Source: Rhyacophila brunnea (Eukaryota > Arthropoda > Insecta > Trichoptera > Rhyacophilidae). From it: 64,000 bases of DNA. The translations under genes were made by a program, and so were the position numbers. The stretch's first letter is position 1; every line of letters starts with the position of its first letter. The notes below the pieces were generated by a model, which saw nothing but the letters and a program-made list of their open reading frames with translations, searched no databases and had not been told where the DNA came from. The stretch spans positions 1-64,000 of the forward strand of contig JAGYXB010002036.1 in the NCBI GenBank assembly GCA_022495005.1. Direction: 5' to 3'. Of this stretch, positions 48,101 to 59,650 are shown piece by piece.

Positions 48101-50770
48101 ATTATTGAATGCCGAGTATTCTGCAAAAAAAAAAACATTGGAGATATAATATTATTAAATCCATTGAAATTTAAATTCAAATTCCATCAAGTACTTTCGG
48201 CCGATAATATTAATATTATAATATTATCATTAGTTTGTTGTTTTAGTAGCAGTATTGGTGTCTCATAGTGTATATTGTTAGAAAAATTATTATTATAAAA
48301 TATTACAAGTTATTAATTGATTTACTTTATCAATCAGAATAAAAAGCGTATCCAGCCACTGATGGTTACGCCAATGGGTGTACAAGTCAAAGCGAATCAC
48401 CATGGGGTGAGTTGAAGCGGTTAACCACCGTGTCTTGTAAAACAATCTTCATTTAGGCTCACTAAAAGGCGATGTTGACATCTCGGCCTTTCAGTGTTCC
48501 TGATTTGTTTCACCGTAATCTTCAAAGGAAAATTCCTAGGTAAACATTTTCTTCTTAGTTAAACCTTTAAAATACCTAAGCAAAAGTACACCAAAAGTAT
48601 TTTAATATAACCTTTTGTGTCTAATAACTGAAACAATTTTAATATGTTAACTCCTTTGATAATAATAATATATTTATAAAATGTTCAAATGTTTTTTATA
48701 GACTGCTACATGAAAATTTTCATCGAAATAATCTCAAATTGTAGTTAATCTAGGATTCAAAGGATTTATTTAACAAGTGTTTAGTCATCATTTTAGGGCA
48801 AACATGTTTATAAAAACGATTATAATAAAGTCAGTAGATATAATATTATTTTAATAATTTATTCATAGAATCCCGTGGGTTGTAGAATTATAGAAAATGG
48901 TGGAAACACATTTACCACCGGCCGCCACTGACGACGTGAAATTTTTACGATTATTTTTTATCATTTTTGGCCTATCGTTATGCATTTTTCCTTCTCCCTC
49001 TTCACATATAGACAGATCATCAAAAGATAATTGAGTCTTTCAGAATAAATCTTATATCCTACCTGGCATTACCTCAATAATTACTTTTTTTTTATTTGAG
49101 TAACATTAACTGTCTGCCAACAAATTTTTGATATGCATATTTCTTAATACACACGTAGTGTAGTTAAGCATTATATTCTATAACAAATTCAAAATATGAA
49201 ATAAAGGTGGAAAAAGACACTGTGAACTGTAGCTGAAAAACTGTATAGTAGGTACGTAATATTGAAACATACTTAACAAATGCGGAAATAAAATAAAAAT
49301 TATTTTAAAATCACACCAGTGTTTGAAGTCAGTCAAAATTAATGTTTTCTCCGGATTTGTGTAACCTTCTTTTTTATTGTTTTCTTCGTGTATCTCTCCA
49401 ATACCAATATACGCCAACCTTACGGTAACCGGTGATTGACGTTGACATATCATATAAATCACTCTGATTCTTTCAGGCGATACTAGACGCTTTCTTAGCT
49501 TTTATTTTTGTAATGCTATGTATAAGATATGCTTTCAATCTTCTGTCAACACATATCAAGTATATAACAGAAGCAAATAGTACCTATTACAGAGATGTTA
49601 ACGATTGGTTACTGGAAATAATAATGCACACTTGGAGTACTTGGATAATGATATTTATTTTATGAAGCTTTTGTAGATAATATTATGCTATTATTATGGT
49701 TGATGAATAGTAACAGACTGATAATAACGTCAAACAAAATCGATAAAATTTAGAAAGCTCACTTACGATATGAAATTGAGATAAATTTTCATACATAACA
49801 ATAAAACTCAATAGTATGTAAAATTATATAACCCAATACATTTATGTTTGACAAGTTGACACATCATGATATTAGAATAATTATTTTTTACATATTATAA
49901 TTATCTATTAAAATTATCTTTTTAATAAATAAAATACACAATGAATCGGTTAAATGTCGCATAAAATATGAATCAATTCTAAAGACACTACTTTGTATTG
50001 GTGACATATTTTATATTATAATAGATAAGTTAAATACTGCTGTGATTTAATTTAATATACATATATATATAAAATATTACATACTGTCACCATATCGCTA
50101 ATACTTACTGTGTTCATGATTAATTATTGCCTGTTTGATGTTTGGTTAAAATTCGCATCTTTTAAGCAAGCCGACATCCACCAACAAAAGTGACTACTAT
50201 TATACCATTTTCATATTCTTATAACTGATAAGACTTCATTAATTGTCTGTCAACCATACTAATACGAATATACAACCTGTTAAAAATGTAACTACTCCGT
50301 GCTTGTTTTTTCTTTAGGGGTGAGAGAGCGTGATTTAATCTCGAATCTCTTTCAATAAGTTAAAAATCAATTCCGTTACCATGTAAAAATTATCTTAAAA
50401 ATGTGCTTTGTTAATGTATAAATTAGTACTGAAATAAATCCGGCAGTAACTGAAGTACCTTTTAATTATCAATTTCCTACCCTCGAATCGAAAACATGTC
50501 AAGTTTTCTACCATTCACCGTAAACAAACATAACATGTTTGTAAATTAATAATTGTTCAATAAAAGTCTACGTAACTGTTGTGTAAACATCGTTAAATAA
50601 AAAAAATATTGAAATAATTAAGTAGAAATATTCAGTTTTTGATTATCAGTTCTACTGAGAAAAATATCTGTTTTCACTTGATTATTAAAATAAGTTAACA
50701 AAAAAGTACCTGCATTTATTATAGAATATAAATTATTATTACCTACGAAAACTTATTAAATAATATTATT
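42120..50770. other. Long AT-rich stretch without recognised genes
   Basis: I see no domain-bearing frame, LINE motif or paired termini over 8.6 kb. Minor points: CACCATACTTT repeats at about 43450-43490; a GC-richer patch at 45030-45190; an 81-codon ATG-less frame at 47660-47905. If the Ras-like exon at 52144 belongs to a gene running leftward, this would be intronic DNA. Confidence 0.45.
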
Positions 50771-51019
50771 GTTGTTTAATTTAATAAAACGAAATTTTCT
50801 TTTTGTAGTACTTATTCCACTTTCAATCAATAAATTAGGACCGGTTTCATCCGCCTCAGAGGGGTTAGGGAGTTGAAAATGTCCCTCTGAGGTGGACGAA
50901 ACCGGTCCTAAGTTATTGATTAAAAGTGGAATAAGTACTACAAAAAAAATGCGTTTTATTAAATTAAACTACAATAAAATGCAGTTCCACCATGAAAGAC
51001 AGTTAACAAAATAAAAGAA
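50771..51019. mobile_element. Large foldback element, second copy of the 2646-2836 family
   Basis: Arms 50771-50865 and 50882-50985 are near-perfect inverted copies with a 16-bp loop: TTTAATTTAATAAAAC, GTAGTACTTATTCCACTTTC and the CCGGTTT / CCTCAGAGGGG block, mirrored on the right. The CTCTGAGG / ACGAAACCGGTCC motif is present in both arms (right arm 50885-50908). The right end AGTTAACAAAATAAAAG matches the end of the 2646-2836 element. The flanks are AT-rich and I cannot fix a TSD. It is non-coding and would fold into a hairpin of more than 90 bp. Confidence 0.75.
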
Positions 51020-52143
51020 AAATAATAATATGTTAACAGCAATTATGTTGATCAAATAAAAAAAAAACAAATGAGTAAAAATTATTGATGGGTGAATTAT
51101 TAAAAAAAATGGTATGTAAATTTAAAAGGAAAATCGTATATGATGTAAAATAGGTTAAATTTTATGTTTGTCAAATTTATTTATTTATTTGAATTAAAAT
51201 AAATAAGTCGATTTGAAATTAAACATAAGTTATATGAACACATTAGGTCTGCTAACTATGAATAAAAATCGAAAATGGAATTCCTATACTTTTTCATTGA
51301 ATAGTAAACTCAAATTAATTGTATAACTTCATATCGTATGCCAGTAGTTTACAATAGAATTCTAATTCAAATGTTTCATTCACTTTTCCATTTCTGTTCA
51401 ATGAAAATCTCCCCTTTAACAAATACCTTTTATTCTGAGATGGCCGAATAATGGTTGAATCAATCACAAAGGTATTTTCAATTTGCAAAGGGCGCCAAAA
51501 GAATTTTTAATCAAATTTCTTACGTTCAGCAGACGAGAACAATTTTAATCCAATTATGCAGCCCTATTGTCTTTTGGCCAGGTGCAATTTTATTTATTTA
51601 GTGGTATGGCAATAAAAAAGTAATTTCAGTTTTGTCAGAATTCATAAATTATGATTTTATTTGTCATGAAATAGATAATCATGGATGAGATACGATCTTA
51701 ATGTCTACGTATTACCATATTAAGCAAAAACCTTTTTAAATTTACAAAACGTTTTGTCAACGTTATTTTTAATAAAAGATTTTTCAAGACGATAAAGTTT
51801 TGCACACAATGCTTTTTTTAACATACATAATTTGGTTTACTCAATACTAAATATTAAACGCATTTTTTTAGAACGTAAGATTGTTTTTAATTATGTAAAT
51901 AAATTAAATTTAAATTAAAAATTAACCTCAGTTATCGTTCTCATTAGATTGAATTGGCATGATCTACACTAAATACTTGGATCGGAAGTTAATCAGTAGG
52001 ATCAGGCACTCCCTGGCCAGTGAAAATTTGTGTGCGTGAATCTCAATTGGTTGAAAATTTTTCTGTAATATGTTATTAAGGTTTTTCACGATTATGTATT
52101 TTCATCAACTTAATGTTAATATTATTAGTTTAAAATATCTTAC
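51020..52143 (-). other. Presumed first intron of the Ras-like gene (part)
   Basis: AT-rich DNA downstream (on the minus strand) of the splice donor at 52143. No second exon encoding the SSKVGKT-type P-loop was found here or further left, so the intron is long or the exon is outside the window. Confidence 0.4.
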
Positions 52144-52424
52144 CCAAGCATGACAAGACGATAACAGTTCTTCGGAGGTGGCTGTGAGTCATCACAGGCT
52201 CCAGCTGCAGCGGAAGCAACCGGTGTAGTCTGCATCACCTCTTGCACTACTGACCCTGTTGTTTGCTCCAAGTCCTGGCCTCCACGACGGCACAGCCACG
52301 TGGCGCACTTATCCAACTTTTGACCACAATCTGCCCCTCCAACAAATTGGCATTTCTTTTGGGGTCGCTGTTTTTGGGAGGGGGATGGGGTGCCCTTAGC
52401 TTCGGGGGTGCTTGCGCCACTCAT
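52144..52424 (-). CDS. First coding exon of a Dexras/Rhes-like Ras GTPase
   Basis: From ATG at 52424 the frame encodes 93 complete residues plus two bases. The N-terminus is polar and low-complexity (MSGASTPEAKGTPSPSQKQ), with a central cysteine-containing part (CATWLCRRGGQD). It ends PPPKNCYRLVMLG, which is the conserved lead-in to the Ras P-loop in RASD1/RASD2 (Dexras1/Rhes) proteins. A strong donor GG|GTAAGA follows at 52143. The intron would fall just before the remaining P-loop residues, so G1 is completed in exon 2, which I could not find. If the assignment is right, the product is a small GTP-binding signalling protein with a long N-terminal extension. The exon is GC-rich compared with its flanks, as expected for constrained coding DNA. 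An upstream in-frame TTG also exists, but ATG is preferred. Confidence 0.75.
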
Positions 52425-53234
52425 CTTCAACAATGTATTATATTTTATGGTATTTTGTAAAAACTTTTTTCACTTTTATACACTTTTGACAAATGTATCA
52501 CTATTTTTTAGATATTATCATTCTTTGCTGGCTATACCATACATAGTCAATTTAAAAATCACTGACTCAATAAATATCACATTTTTTTTATTTTCACTAA
52601 AATTAGTGTTTTGGTTAAATTATTTTGGTCTAAAATTCTATATCTGAAAAAAGAAAAAAGTCATAATGCAATCATGTCATGAGTCCAAATACTATAGCTA
52701 CCTACTAATTAATCCTTCAATATCGATACAATGTGAAACATAATAATTACAAGATAAAAAGTTATATACCACGTTTTAAATTTTCTGGTGAATCATATAA
52801 ACTTGACAATTCTATGTATTAATAAATACTTTTTTTTGTACTTGAAAGAAATACTGAATAAATATATAGAATACTGAAATGTCATTTTGACATTTTATAT
52901 TGATTTCCATAGTAACGCACGTATATATTAATAATTTAGTTGCTAGGACGCCCTTAGCAACCAATAATAGTGTTTTACTTTTTACGATTTTCTTCCGAAA
53001 TAACTTTCCATACAAAACAGAATTAACTGAAAATGAATTCAATGCTGCTTAAAAATGACTAAAAATATTAAAAGAATGCTTTGTCGTCTTGTTCTGATAT
53101 ATTCTAAAAGTTTTAAATGTCAAGCTAATCGGGAAGTTAGTTAAAAATCTTCAATCATCCAATTCAAATTTTGGATAAACATAAAAAAAATGTATATATA
53201 TGTGTTTGGACAAACAAGAATACGAGCTAATAAA
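52425..53234. other. Upstream flank of the Ras-like exon
   Basis: AT-rich; it would hold the 5' UTR and promoter if the exon is genuine. I see no clear TATA or initiator. CCAAT occurs at about 52960 (in AGCAACCAATAATAG). Confidence 0.35.
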
Positions 53235-53525
53235 AACGTGGTAAAGATGTGTAGGGTCAATACCCTATCATCCAGCATGACTTGGCAGGAAACCATTAAT
53301 TTATAACTACAATCTATCTTGCAACATAATATTGTTAAAATTACAAAACAAGCGATTTATGTGAGTCAATCAAATTTCAACAGAAAACTAATTTAGCAAA
53401 CTAATATAATAATTCAATCAATCAATAATATTGCAAATTAATAAATAATGCTACGTAAGTTGTTAGTATGAAAATCAATCTTGCGCAAAACTGCATAATT
53501 GCTCAAATTGACGGTTGGAGAACAT
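53235..53525 (-). repeat. Dispersed repeat, inverted relative of 20535-20825
   Basis: TACCCTATCATCCAGCATGA, CTTGGCAGGAAACCATTAAT, CTTGCAACATAATATTGTTA and GAAAATCAATCTTGCGCAAA appear in the reverse order and strand of the matching segment at 20535-20825. By eye the identity is about three quarters. It is non-coding. Confidence 0.7.
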
Positions 53526-53893
53526 TAAGGCGCCTGAATATTACCTTCATAAGTGACCTAAGCGTAAAATATTCAACTAATGTATGCTACTAATGCTGAG
53601 ATATGCGTGTGAAATATCGACTCTTAATGTAAGACAAATCCAATAATTAAAATTAAAAATAGTAACGTAACATGGCATGGATATGTGCATGTTACGCATA
53701 ACACGGAAAAATCACACATGATTCAAATAATAGATACGAAAGCAGACAAGATTACGTTATGTGATAAAGATTAAATGGCAATGGGCTGGATATATCGCTC
53801 GGCGAGTGTTCAACCGCTGGAATGCCGTCATACAGTGGTAATAGATAATAAATACCCACAGCGATACCCTAAAACTCTCCGGATAGGCAGACC
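53526..53893 (+). pseudogene. Decayed LINE fragment, left part (split by a hAT)
   Basis: TTACCTTCATAAGTGACCTA, then ATTCAACTAATGTATGCTAC align with 38720-38790 of the LINE copy at 38417-39189. The AAGCAGACAAGATTACG and GCAATGGGCTGGATATATCG segments match its C-terminal region (WRWARHIAR). Many stops and indels are present. It continues after the hAT insertion at 54532. Confidence 0.75.
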
Positions 53894-54523
53894 CAGGGGC
53901 GGCTCTGCTTTCGGGGTTCATAGGAACCATCCTCACATACCTATCATGTCAAAAAAAATACACGTATGATAATTTGTTATTTCAAATAATATTCATTACG
54001 TGATTAAATTAAATAATTAATTTATTCCATACATCTCAACCCGTCGCTATTTTATAGAGATATTTATTATTTTTATTGCAATAAAACAATCAAATAAAAT
54101 AATTATTTAAATGCGCACCATTGCGCGATGACACATTAAGAAAGCTAGTAAGGGTCAAATTCTCGGTTATCGTGATCACTCTGTCCAATCCCATTGCCGC
54201 GGTACAAATCTCGTTCAACACATGACTCGAATGCATTATCGTTAGCATATGCATACCGGGGGATGCATTAAAATAGTCCCGACGTAAGTTAATTACATTT
54301 TCGAATTAATTTTACATTTCAAAATGTGATATTTATTCAGAAAAGGGTATTGAACATATAAAATTACCCTCGATCACCATTAATACAAATCACATCAATC
54401 TAAGTAGGTAGGTACCTAGCTTGGGATATAATTTAGGTATAATATGATAAAGTATGTAGGTATATTTAGTAATTCATTTGTAAAGTAAACCCCATTACCT
54501 AAAAATTCGCTGAGCCGCCACTG
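53894..54523. mobile_element. Non-autonomous hAT inserted in a LINE, 8-bp TSD
   Basis: The left end CAGGGGCGGCTCTGC and right end TCGCTGAGCCGCCACTG are inverted repeats. GGCAGACC (53886-53893) and GGCGGACC (54524-54531) form the TSD, with one substitution. The 630-bp interior has no transposase. It separates the two halves of a decayed LINE, so it is younger than that LINE. Confidence 0.9.
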
Positions 54524-54531
54524 GGCGGACC

Positions 54532-54625
54532 TATAAAGTTCTGTGGATGTATGTAGCAGCGAAAATATTCAAAAAGCCTTCACTCAGCAGTGTATCGACC
54601 CTGATCGATGATGATATTATATATA
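54532..54625 (+). pseudogene. Decayed LINE fragment, right part and tail
   Basis: TATAAAGTTCTGTGGATG, AAAGCCTTCACTCAGCAGTG and TATCGACCCTGATCGATGATGA match 39090-39190 of the LINE at 38417-39189, including the (TGA)n tail start. Confidence 0.75.
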
Positions 54626-55664
54626 TATCTGTACTTACTCTATTATCTTAATTAGGAAACTCTTTGTAAAAAGTACTAAACATCGGGTAGCGACCTGTAG
54701 AACGAAATGAAGCGTAGAAAAAAAGACATAGTCGTACAATCATAGGAGACAGAATTCTTCGGGCTAATGATCGATGGTCTGGTTTTATGGTGTATTTTTT
54801 TTGTATAAAGGTGTATTAACTTGTCACTGTAATGCGGCGATATTTGTTTTTATAGAATAGGATTTTTTGTCAATAATTTGATTTTCCGAAAGACACGTTG
54901 TCACTTCACTACGTACGGATTTGAGAAGAACAATTTCGCACATTACATTTTGTGATACTGACCACTGATATCAATGTATGTAACATTTTTAGTGATATTA
55001 CTAGTTTAGATGGTTGCTTTTATTATATTATTCAACACTTCAATGTGAATCATTGATTTAATAAATTCTTCTACAAAGAGTATTTGAAAATATTCAATCA
55101 ATCACGTACACGTATATTATATAATAATATATATGTATAATCCATTTTATAGACACATGTAGTAGTTATATATAATATGTACAGTGCTTTAGCAATTTAC
55201 TAGGCTTTTTGTCGCTATGGTTTTTGCCAGTTCAGTTATAAACATAAGCACACTGGCTTAATACGGACCCGGAATCATAAATTCGAAACAAATATATACA
55301 TCGGTACAGAATCAAGTGAGTACAAACCAAACATTTCACATACAGTTGTCAGGTTCCATATAAAGTGTGAGAATTTTCACCCGCTAGATTTTTTGCTGAT
55401 GCTCATGTGAATAATGTAGTTTTGTAGCATTGTTTATGAAGCTTTTTACGCCTGTGGCACAATGTCAATTAAACCAAACACATACTGCACTGTATTTTTC
55501 TTTATTTTCAAATTTGGACAATATTTTTAGTCACATTTTACGTATTTTGAAAACAATACTAAATATTTATCCTATATTAATATACATTTTATTAGTATTA
55601 ATAATTTGAGATCTCTTTCTTAAAATTGTTCATACATTAGATTTTTAGGCTATCACTGTGCCTC
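54626..55664. other. AT-rich DNA, no recognised feature
   Basis: No gene or repeat signal was seen. Confidence 0.4.
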
Positions 55665-55883
55665 TTGAACACGATGTTAAAACAGTATTTGGATAATAAA
55701 ACGAATTTTAATGCTCATATCAATGAAACCATCAATAAAGCATTAACATTACTAGGTTTTATCCTTCGGATCTCTAAACCATTCAGATCACCTGATGTTT
55801 TGAAGGTTCTTTACTTCTCTTATGTTAGATCCTTAGTTGAGTATGCCTCTGTCGTGTGCAATCCACAGTACGTTACTTTATAA
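55665..55883 (+). pseudogene. LINE fragment (jockey/CR1-like RT C-terminal part)
   Basis: The product reads FNAHINETINKALTLLGFIL and FRSPDVLKVLYFSYVRSLVE, then YASVVCNPQY. This is the conserved region after the RT palm in jockey/CR1-type LINEs, where the last block is usually 'EYGSVVW.P'. Only ~70 residues remain. It is followed after a few bases by a different LINE. Confidence 0.75.
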
Positions 55884-55889
55884 CTATAA

Positions 55890-56347
55890 AATAAAACTAA
55901 AATCGGCTCTATAAAACCGTTATACGGACAGTCGTTACATACGGGTGCGAGTCATGGACGCTAAATGTGAAAGCAGCTGAAATGGTGGATTGCTTTGATA
56001 AATGATGGTGGGGAGTGGAGAATTAGGTACAACACGGAACTATACCGCTTATACCAAGATTCAAAACTCTCCACCTTCATAAAACTCCAGAGGCTAAACT
56101 GGGCAGGCCATGTCCAGCGCATGCCTGAGTCACGGATACCGAAGAAGATCCTCGAAGGGAACCCGGGGAAGAAAAGGCCAGTGGGAAAGCCACGCACATA
56201 ATGGGGTCCCAACATTACAAAAGATGCCAACCAGCTGCTAAAAATCATGAACTGGAAAAGACGCGCGGAGGACCGTTCCGGCTAGTGGAAGGCGGTGGAG
56301 GAGGCCTGGGCTCGACTTGAGCTGTAGCGCCATCGAAGAAGAAGAAT
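55890..56347 (+). pseudogene. RTE-like LINE 3' fragment with (GAA)n tail
   Basis: KTVIRTVVTYGCESWTLNVK (about 55914-55975), then LQRLNWAGHVQRMPESRIPK (about 56090-56150) and KKRPVGKPRT with a stop, then VEEAWARLEL. It ends in GCCATCGAAGAAGAAGAA (56331-56347). The GH.QRM box and the tail fit the RTE-like families in this window. There are several stops and one internal deletion. Confidence 0.82.
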
Positions 56348-58687
56348 AGCTCCAATTATAATCTCGTAATTGGTATTTATTATATTAAGTTTACTTAATT
56401 GATAATATCAGGTTGAAACTTCAGATAGCATAAACAATTTGAATCTCAATTAAGTTTTTAGTCATGATTATTTTTTTAAAGGCGAAAAAATATATGCCAG
56501 TATCGTACAGTTTACCCAATTGATCAACATACACATGGTGCATTCAAAGGAATACAAACGAAACAATCAATGTACGAGTACTTTGAAAATATTACACAGT
56601 TAATTAAGATATTTTTTACATATTATCTTTTATTGATCTAAAAAAAATGTTGGATCTTGATTTTTTTTTAAATAAAGCAGTCTGAATATTGTTATGAAAT
56701 ATTTATTAGATATAAGATATGAACCAATACAGTTATTGTATAATATTATTTAATGAAATTAAATAACTGACCAAAATTCCACAGTAATATATTTTATTGC
56801 ACGGGATGTTTTTCTATCAATAAATAAATAATAAAGGGATGCCTTTTAGATTAAGTACCGATTATTTATAGATAAGAATTATTGTGTGATTTTGAGGAAT
56901 ATGTATATTCCCACAGTATTGTGGGAAGAAGTAATAATAAATTGTGATGTATCGTGGGGTCGATAGTTATGATCCTTTTGTGTAAGTCTATTGATTAGGG
57001 GGAGCAAATATATCGCAAGTACAACAAATGTCTATTGAATAACCAACATAATATTATATAATACTGGGCATCTATTCAATATAATAGAACTCTTGTATCA
57101 GATTTCATACTATCAACTTATGTGTATTAAATAAATGTTTATATAACTGTCTAATAAATTAATCCAATAAAGTATTTTAATAAAATCAAATCATTAATTA
57201 CTAATTTTGGACTAATTATAACAGTCTGGTCAAATCGTGCTATTACAATATATAGGTATAAATAATTGTAATATTCAATTAACTGTCACTTTACTTTACT
57301 AAACAAATTATTAAAAATATATATATATCACAATTCTAATTATGATTTAAAAATTTAACCAATAATAAACTTGTTAAATGTACACACCACAATAATATAA
57401 TATGGAACGTATTTATGGGTATTCCTGTAAACAGGTAAGGTTAGTTTTTTTTTTTAACTTTTATTTATTTATATTAAGTAGTTCAAATTCATTTTCATAT
57501 TTTAGATATATGTAAATGAAGCATTTTTTGTTTTAGTTCTTTGTGTCGCATGTAGGTACTTTATAATAATTTAAAATAACAAAGCCTTGGCCAAAAAAAA
57601 AACATGCGAAATATTTCACAGCGTATTAAAAATTTACGCATAATTAACATAGGATATAAGCGCTTAATTTATGGAACGCTTATGACAGCGACAAACAAAA
57701 TCTGCTTACTCAGAGTTTTCCTTAAAACCACAATTTGTACCCAAAAGAGACAGCCAGGAGGCTTTCAGAAAATTTCCACAAAGCCTCTACGCACTAAAGA
57801 ACATTCCGTTATTTTGGGTGACTTGAAATAGTTATATTTTGTAATTAGTTTTCGTAGATGTAAATAATTTTACTAGCATAATCAAAAGAAAAAGTGGATA
57901 TCTTAACATAACACTAACACTATAATGATTTCTTTATACATAATTTTACCGTAGCCTCGACTGAAATCTGCTGTCACTTTTCCTTTTCTCCTCTAAGTGA
58001 GGATCCATTGTTCAGGTCAATTATGTTTAAAAAAAACTTCACAATCTTGCCGAGATCTTCCGTTTTTTCCAAATTCGTTTTTTTCTGAACTTCTCGACTT
58101 TTTCAAAGATATCTGCAAGTCACTCTGTGTCGTTAAAATTTTGGGCACTGTATCACTATGACGTATGCAATCTCCTCCTGAATATCAGATTAATTACAGA
58201 ACTGTTAATTTTATTCATGTATTTGATTCTTATAAACTAATTATTTCTTGTCAATCACAGCGCAAATGGAAGCTTGGATATATATATATATATATGAATT
58301 CATTATTTTTCTAAGATCCTAATACTCGTAGTTTATCATATTATATCATAATATACCGTCAGAAAGGTATTTTTTATTCAATTTATTTTATATATTTGAA
58401 CACATATATAAGAAATATTTATATTCAGTCATATTAGCAACTATTAAAATATTAAGTATAAAACAAATTCCTGAAAGCCAATCATTATTAAAATATAAAC
58501 TACATTTATAATAATATACGAGTATTAAAATCGAACGATATTGTAAAAATCTTTAGCCATTGAATATATCATTACCTATATGATCATGATGTAACAATAT
58601 GATAAACCAAGCTAAAGCTAAATTTCATTTTGTTTACTAATTTAACTGAAGTCTCTATATGCACTAGTTATCTTAAAAATTTAATTG
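56348..58687. other. AT-rich DNA with a short (TA)n run
   Basis: (TA)9 at 58278-58295. A 75-codon frame at 57604-57831 (+, starts ATG) has no recognisable family. No other signal. Confidence 0.4.
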
Positions 58688-59060
58688 ATATAATTTTATC
58701 TTCTTCTTCTTCGGCCATGCCCACCCCTTAACTGTGCCATACAAGAATCTCTATTACTCGCCAGGGTTTTCGCGTGATTCCAAGTCATACCAGCATCCCG
58801 TAGATCTGCAGTATATACTCTATAAATAGTATTTAGCGGTCTTCTATGACGCTATAATCCGGTTGGCTTGAAGAACAGGCAAGCCAGAATGAGGGTCTTT
58901 TCTGGCATACGCAGCACGTAGCCGAGCCAGTTCCAACGTCGTTTTTTCACTGTCAGCGGGATGAGAGGCTACTTGGTTCGTTTTTGTAACTCCGAATCAC
59001 TCCTAAATTCATACCAGTCCCACATCCAGTATCCATCGCAAACAACTATTCTTGAAACTC
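58688..59060 (-). pseudogene. RTE-like LINE C-terminal fragment
   Basis: The minus strand encodes RRWNWLGYVLRMPEKTLILA, then a stop, RHRRPLNTIYRVYTADLRDA and GMTWNHAKTLASNRDSCMAQ, and ends in a GAAGAAGAAGA tail near 58705. The W.G.VLRMP box and the 'ADLR..G.TW..A..LA.DR..' ending are typical of RTE-type LINEs. It differs in sequence from the other LINEs here, so it is a separate family. Confidence 0.75.
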
Positions 59061-59157
59061 AGTATACGGTTGCTCTAAGGTGCCATGATTCGCTACAGTC
59101 AAAAATATCAGAATGCATGCGTCAAATAGGCGGCATTTAGTTTATAATATCATATGC

Positions 59158-59310
59158 TACGGTGGCTCTCATGATGCAGTGCGTAAGGCGGTGGCTTTTC
59201 ATTCGGGAGCTCTGCGTTTGTTTCCATGTGAAGGCATAATATATTTATGTGATTTTGTGAAGCCTGGATATTTGTGATAGTTCAAAATTACTAACAACCA
59301 CCTTGTACAA
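59158..59310 (+). repeat. SINE, same body as 27430-27590
   Basis: GGTGGCTCTCATGATGCAGT and GCGTAAGGCGGTGGCTT form an A-box-like tRNA head. GCGTTTGTTTCC sits at the B-box position (degenerate). The body ATATATTTATGTGATT, AAGCCTGGATATTTGTGATAG and ATTACTAAC matches the SINE at 27430. Confidence 0.6.
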
Positions 59311-59602
59311 AAAGCAAGGATATAGTTATTAATAATAGGTATATCAAACAAAATATATGATTATGATTAATTAATGAAAAAAATATATTTGGAAAGACAT
59401 AAAATATTTAATTGGTAATAAAATTAAATAATTTAATTGTTTTACAGTGCGTATATATCTGGATTCAATTTCTTGTAACATATTAACCGTAGTAATATTT
59501 TTAAGTGTCCGTTATCTTGTTAGGTAGGTATATCAAAAATTAAAGAACTACTACATATACCTATAATATCTTAAAAAAAATTTTTTGATACAGTTGATAA
59601 TT

Positions 59603-59650
59603 ATATATAATATATATAATATATATAATATATATAATATGTATAATAAT
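59603..59650. repeat. (TATATAA)n microsatellite
   Basis: A regular run with about a 10-base step (ATATATAATATAT) that gives rise to an artificial LYILYI-repeat frame on the minus strand. Confidence 0.85.

Noticed and set aside
49178..49462. 94-codon minus-strand frame as exon 2 of the Ras-like gene
   Set aside because: The translation lacks the P-loop and other G motifs and shows no suitable splice acceptor.
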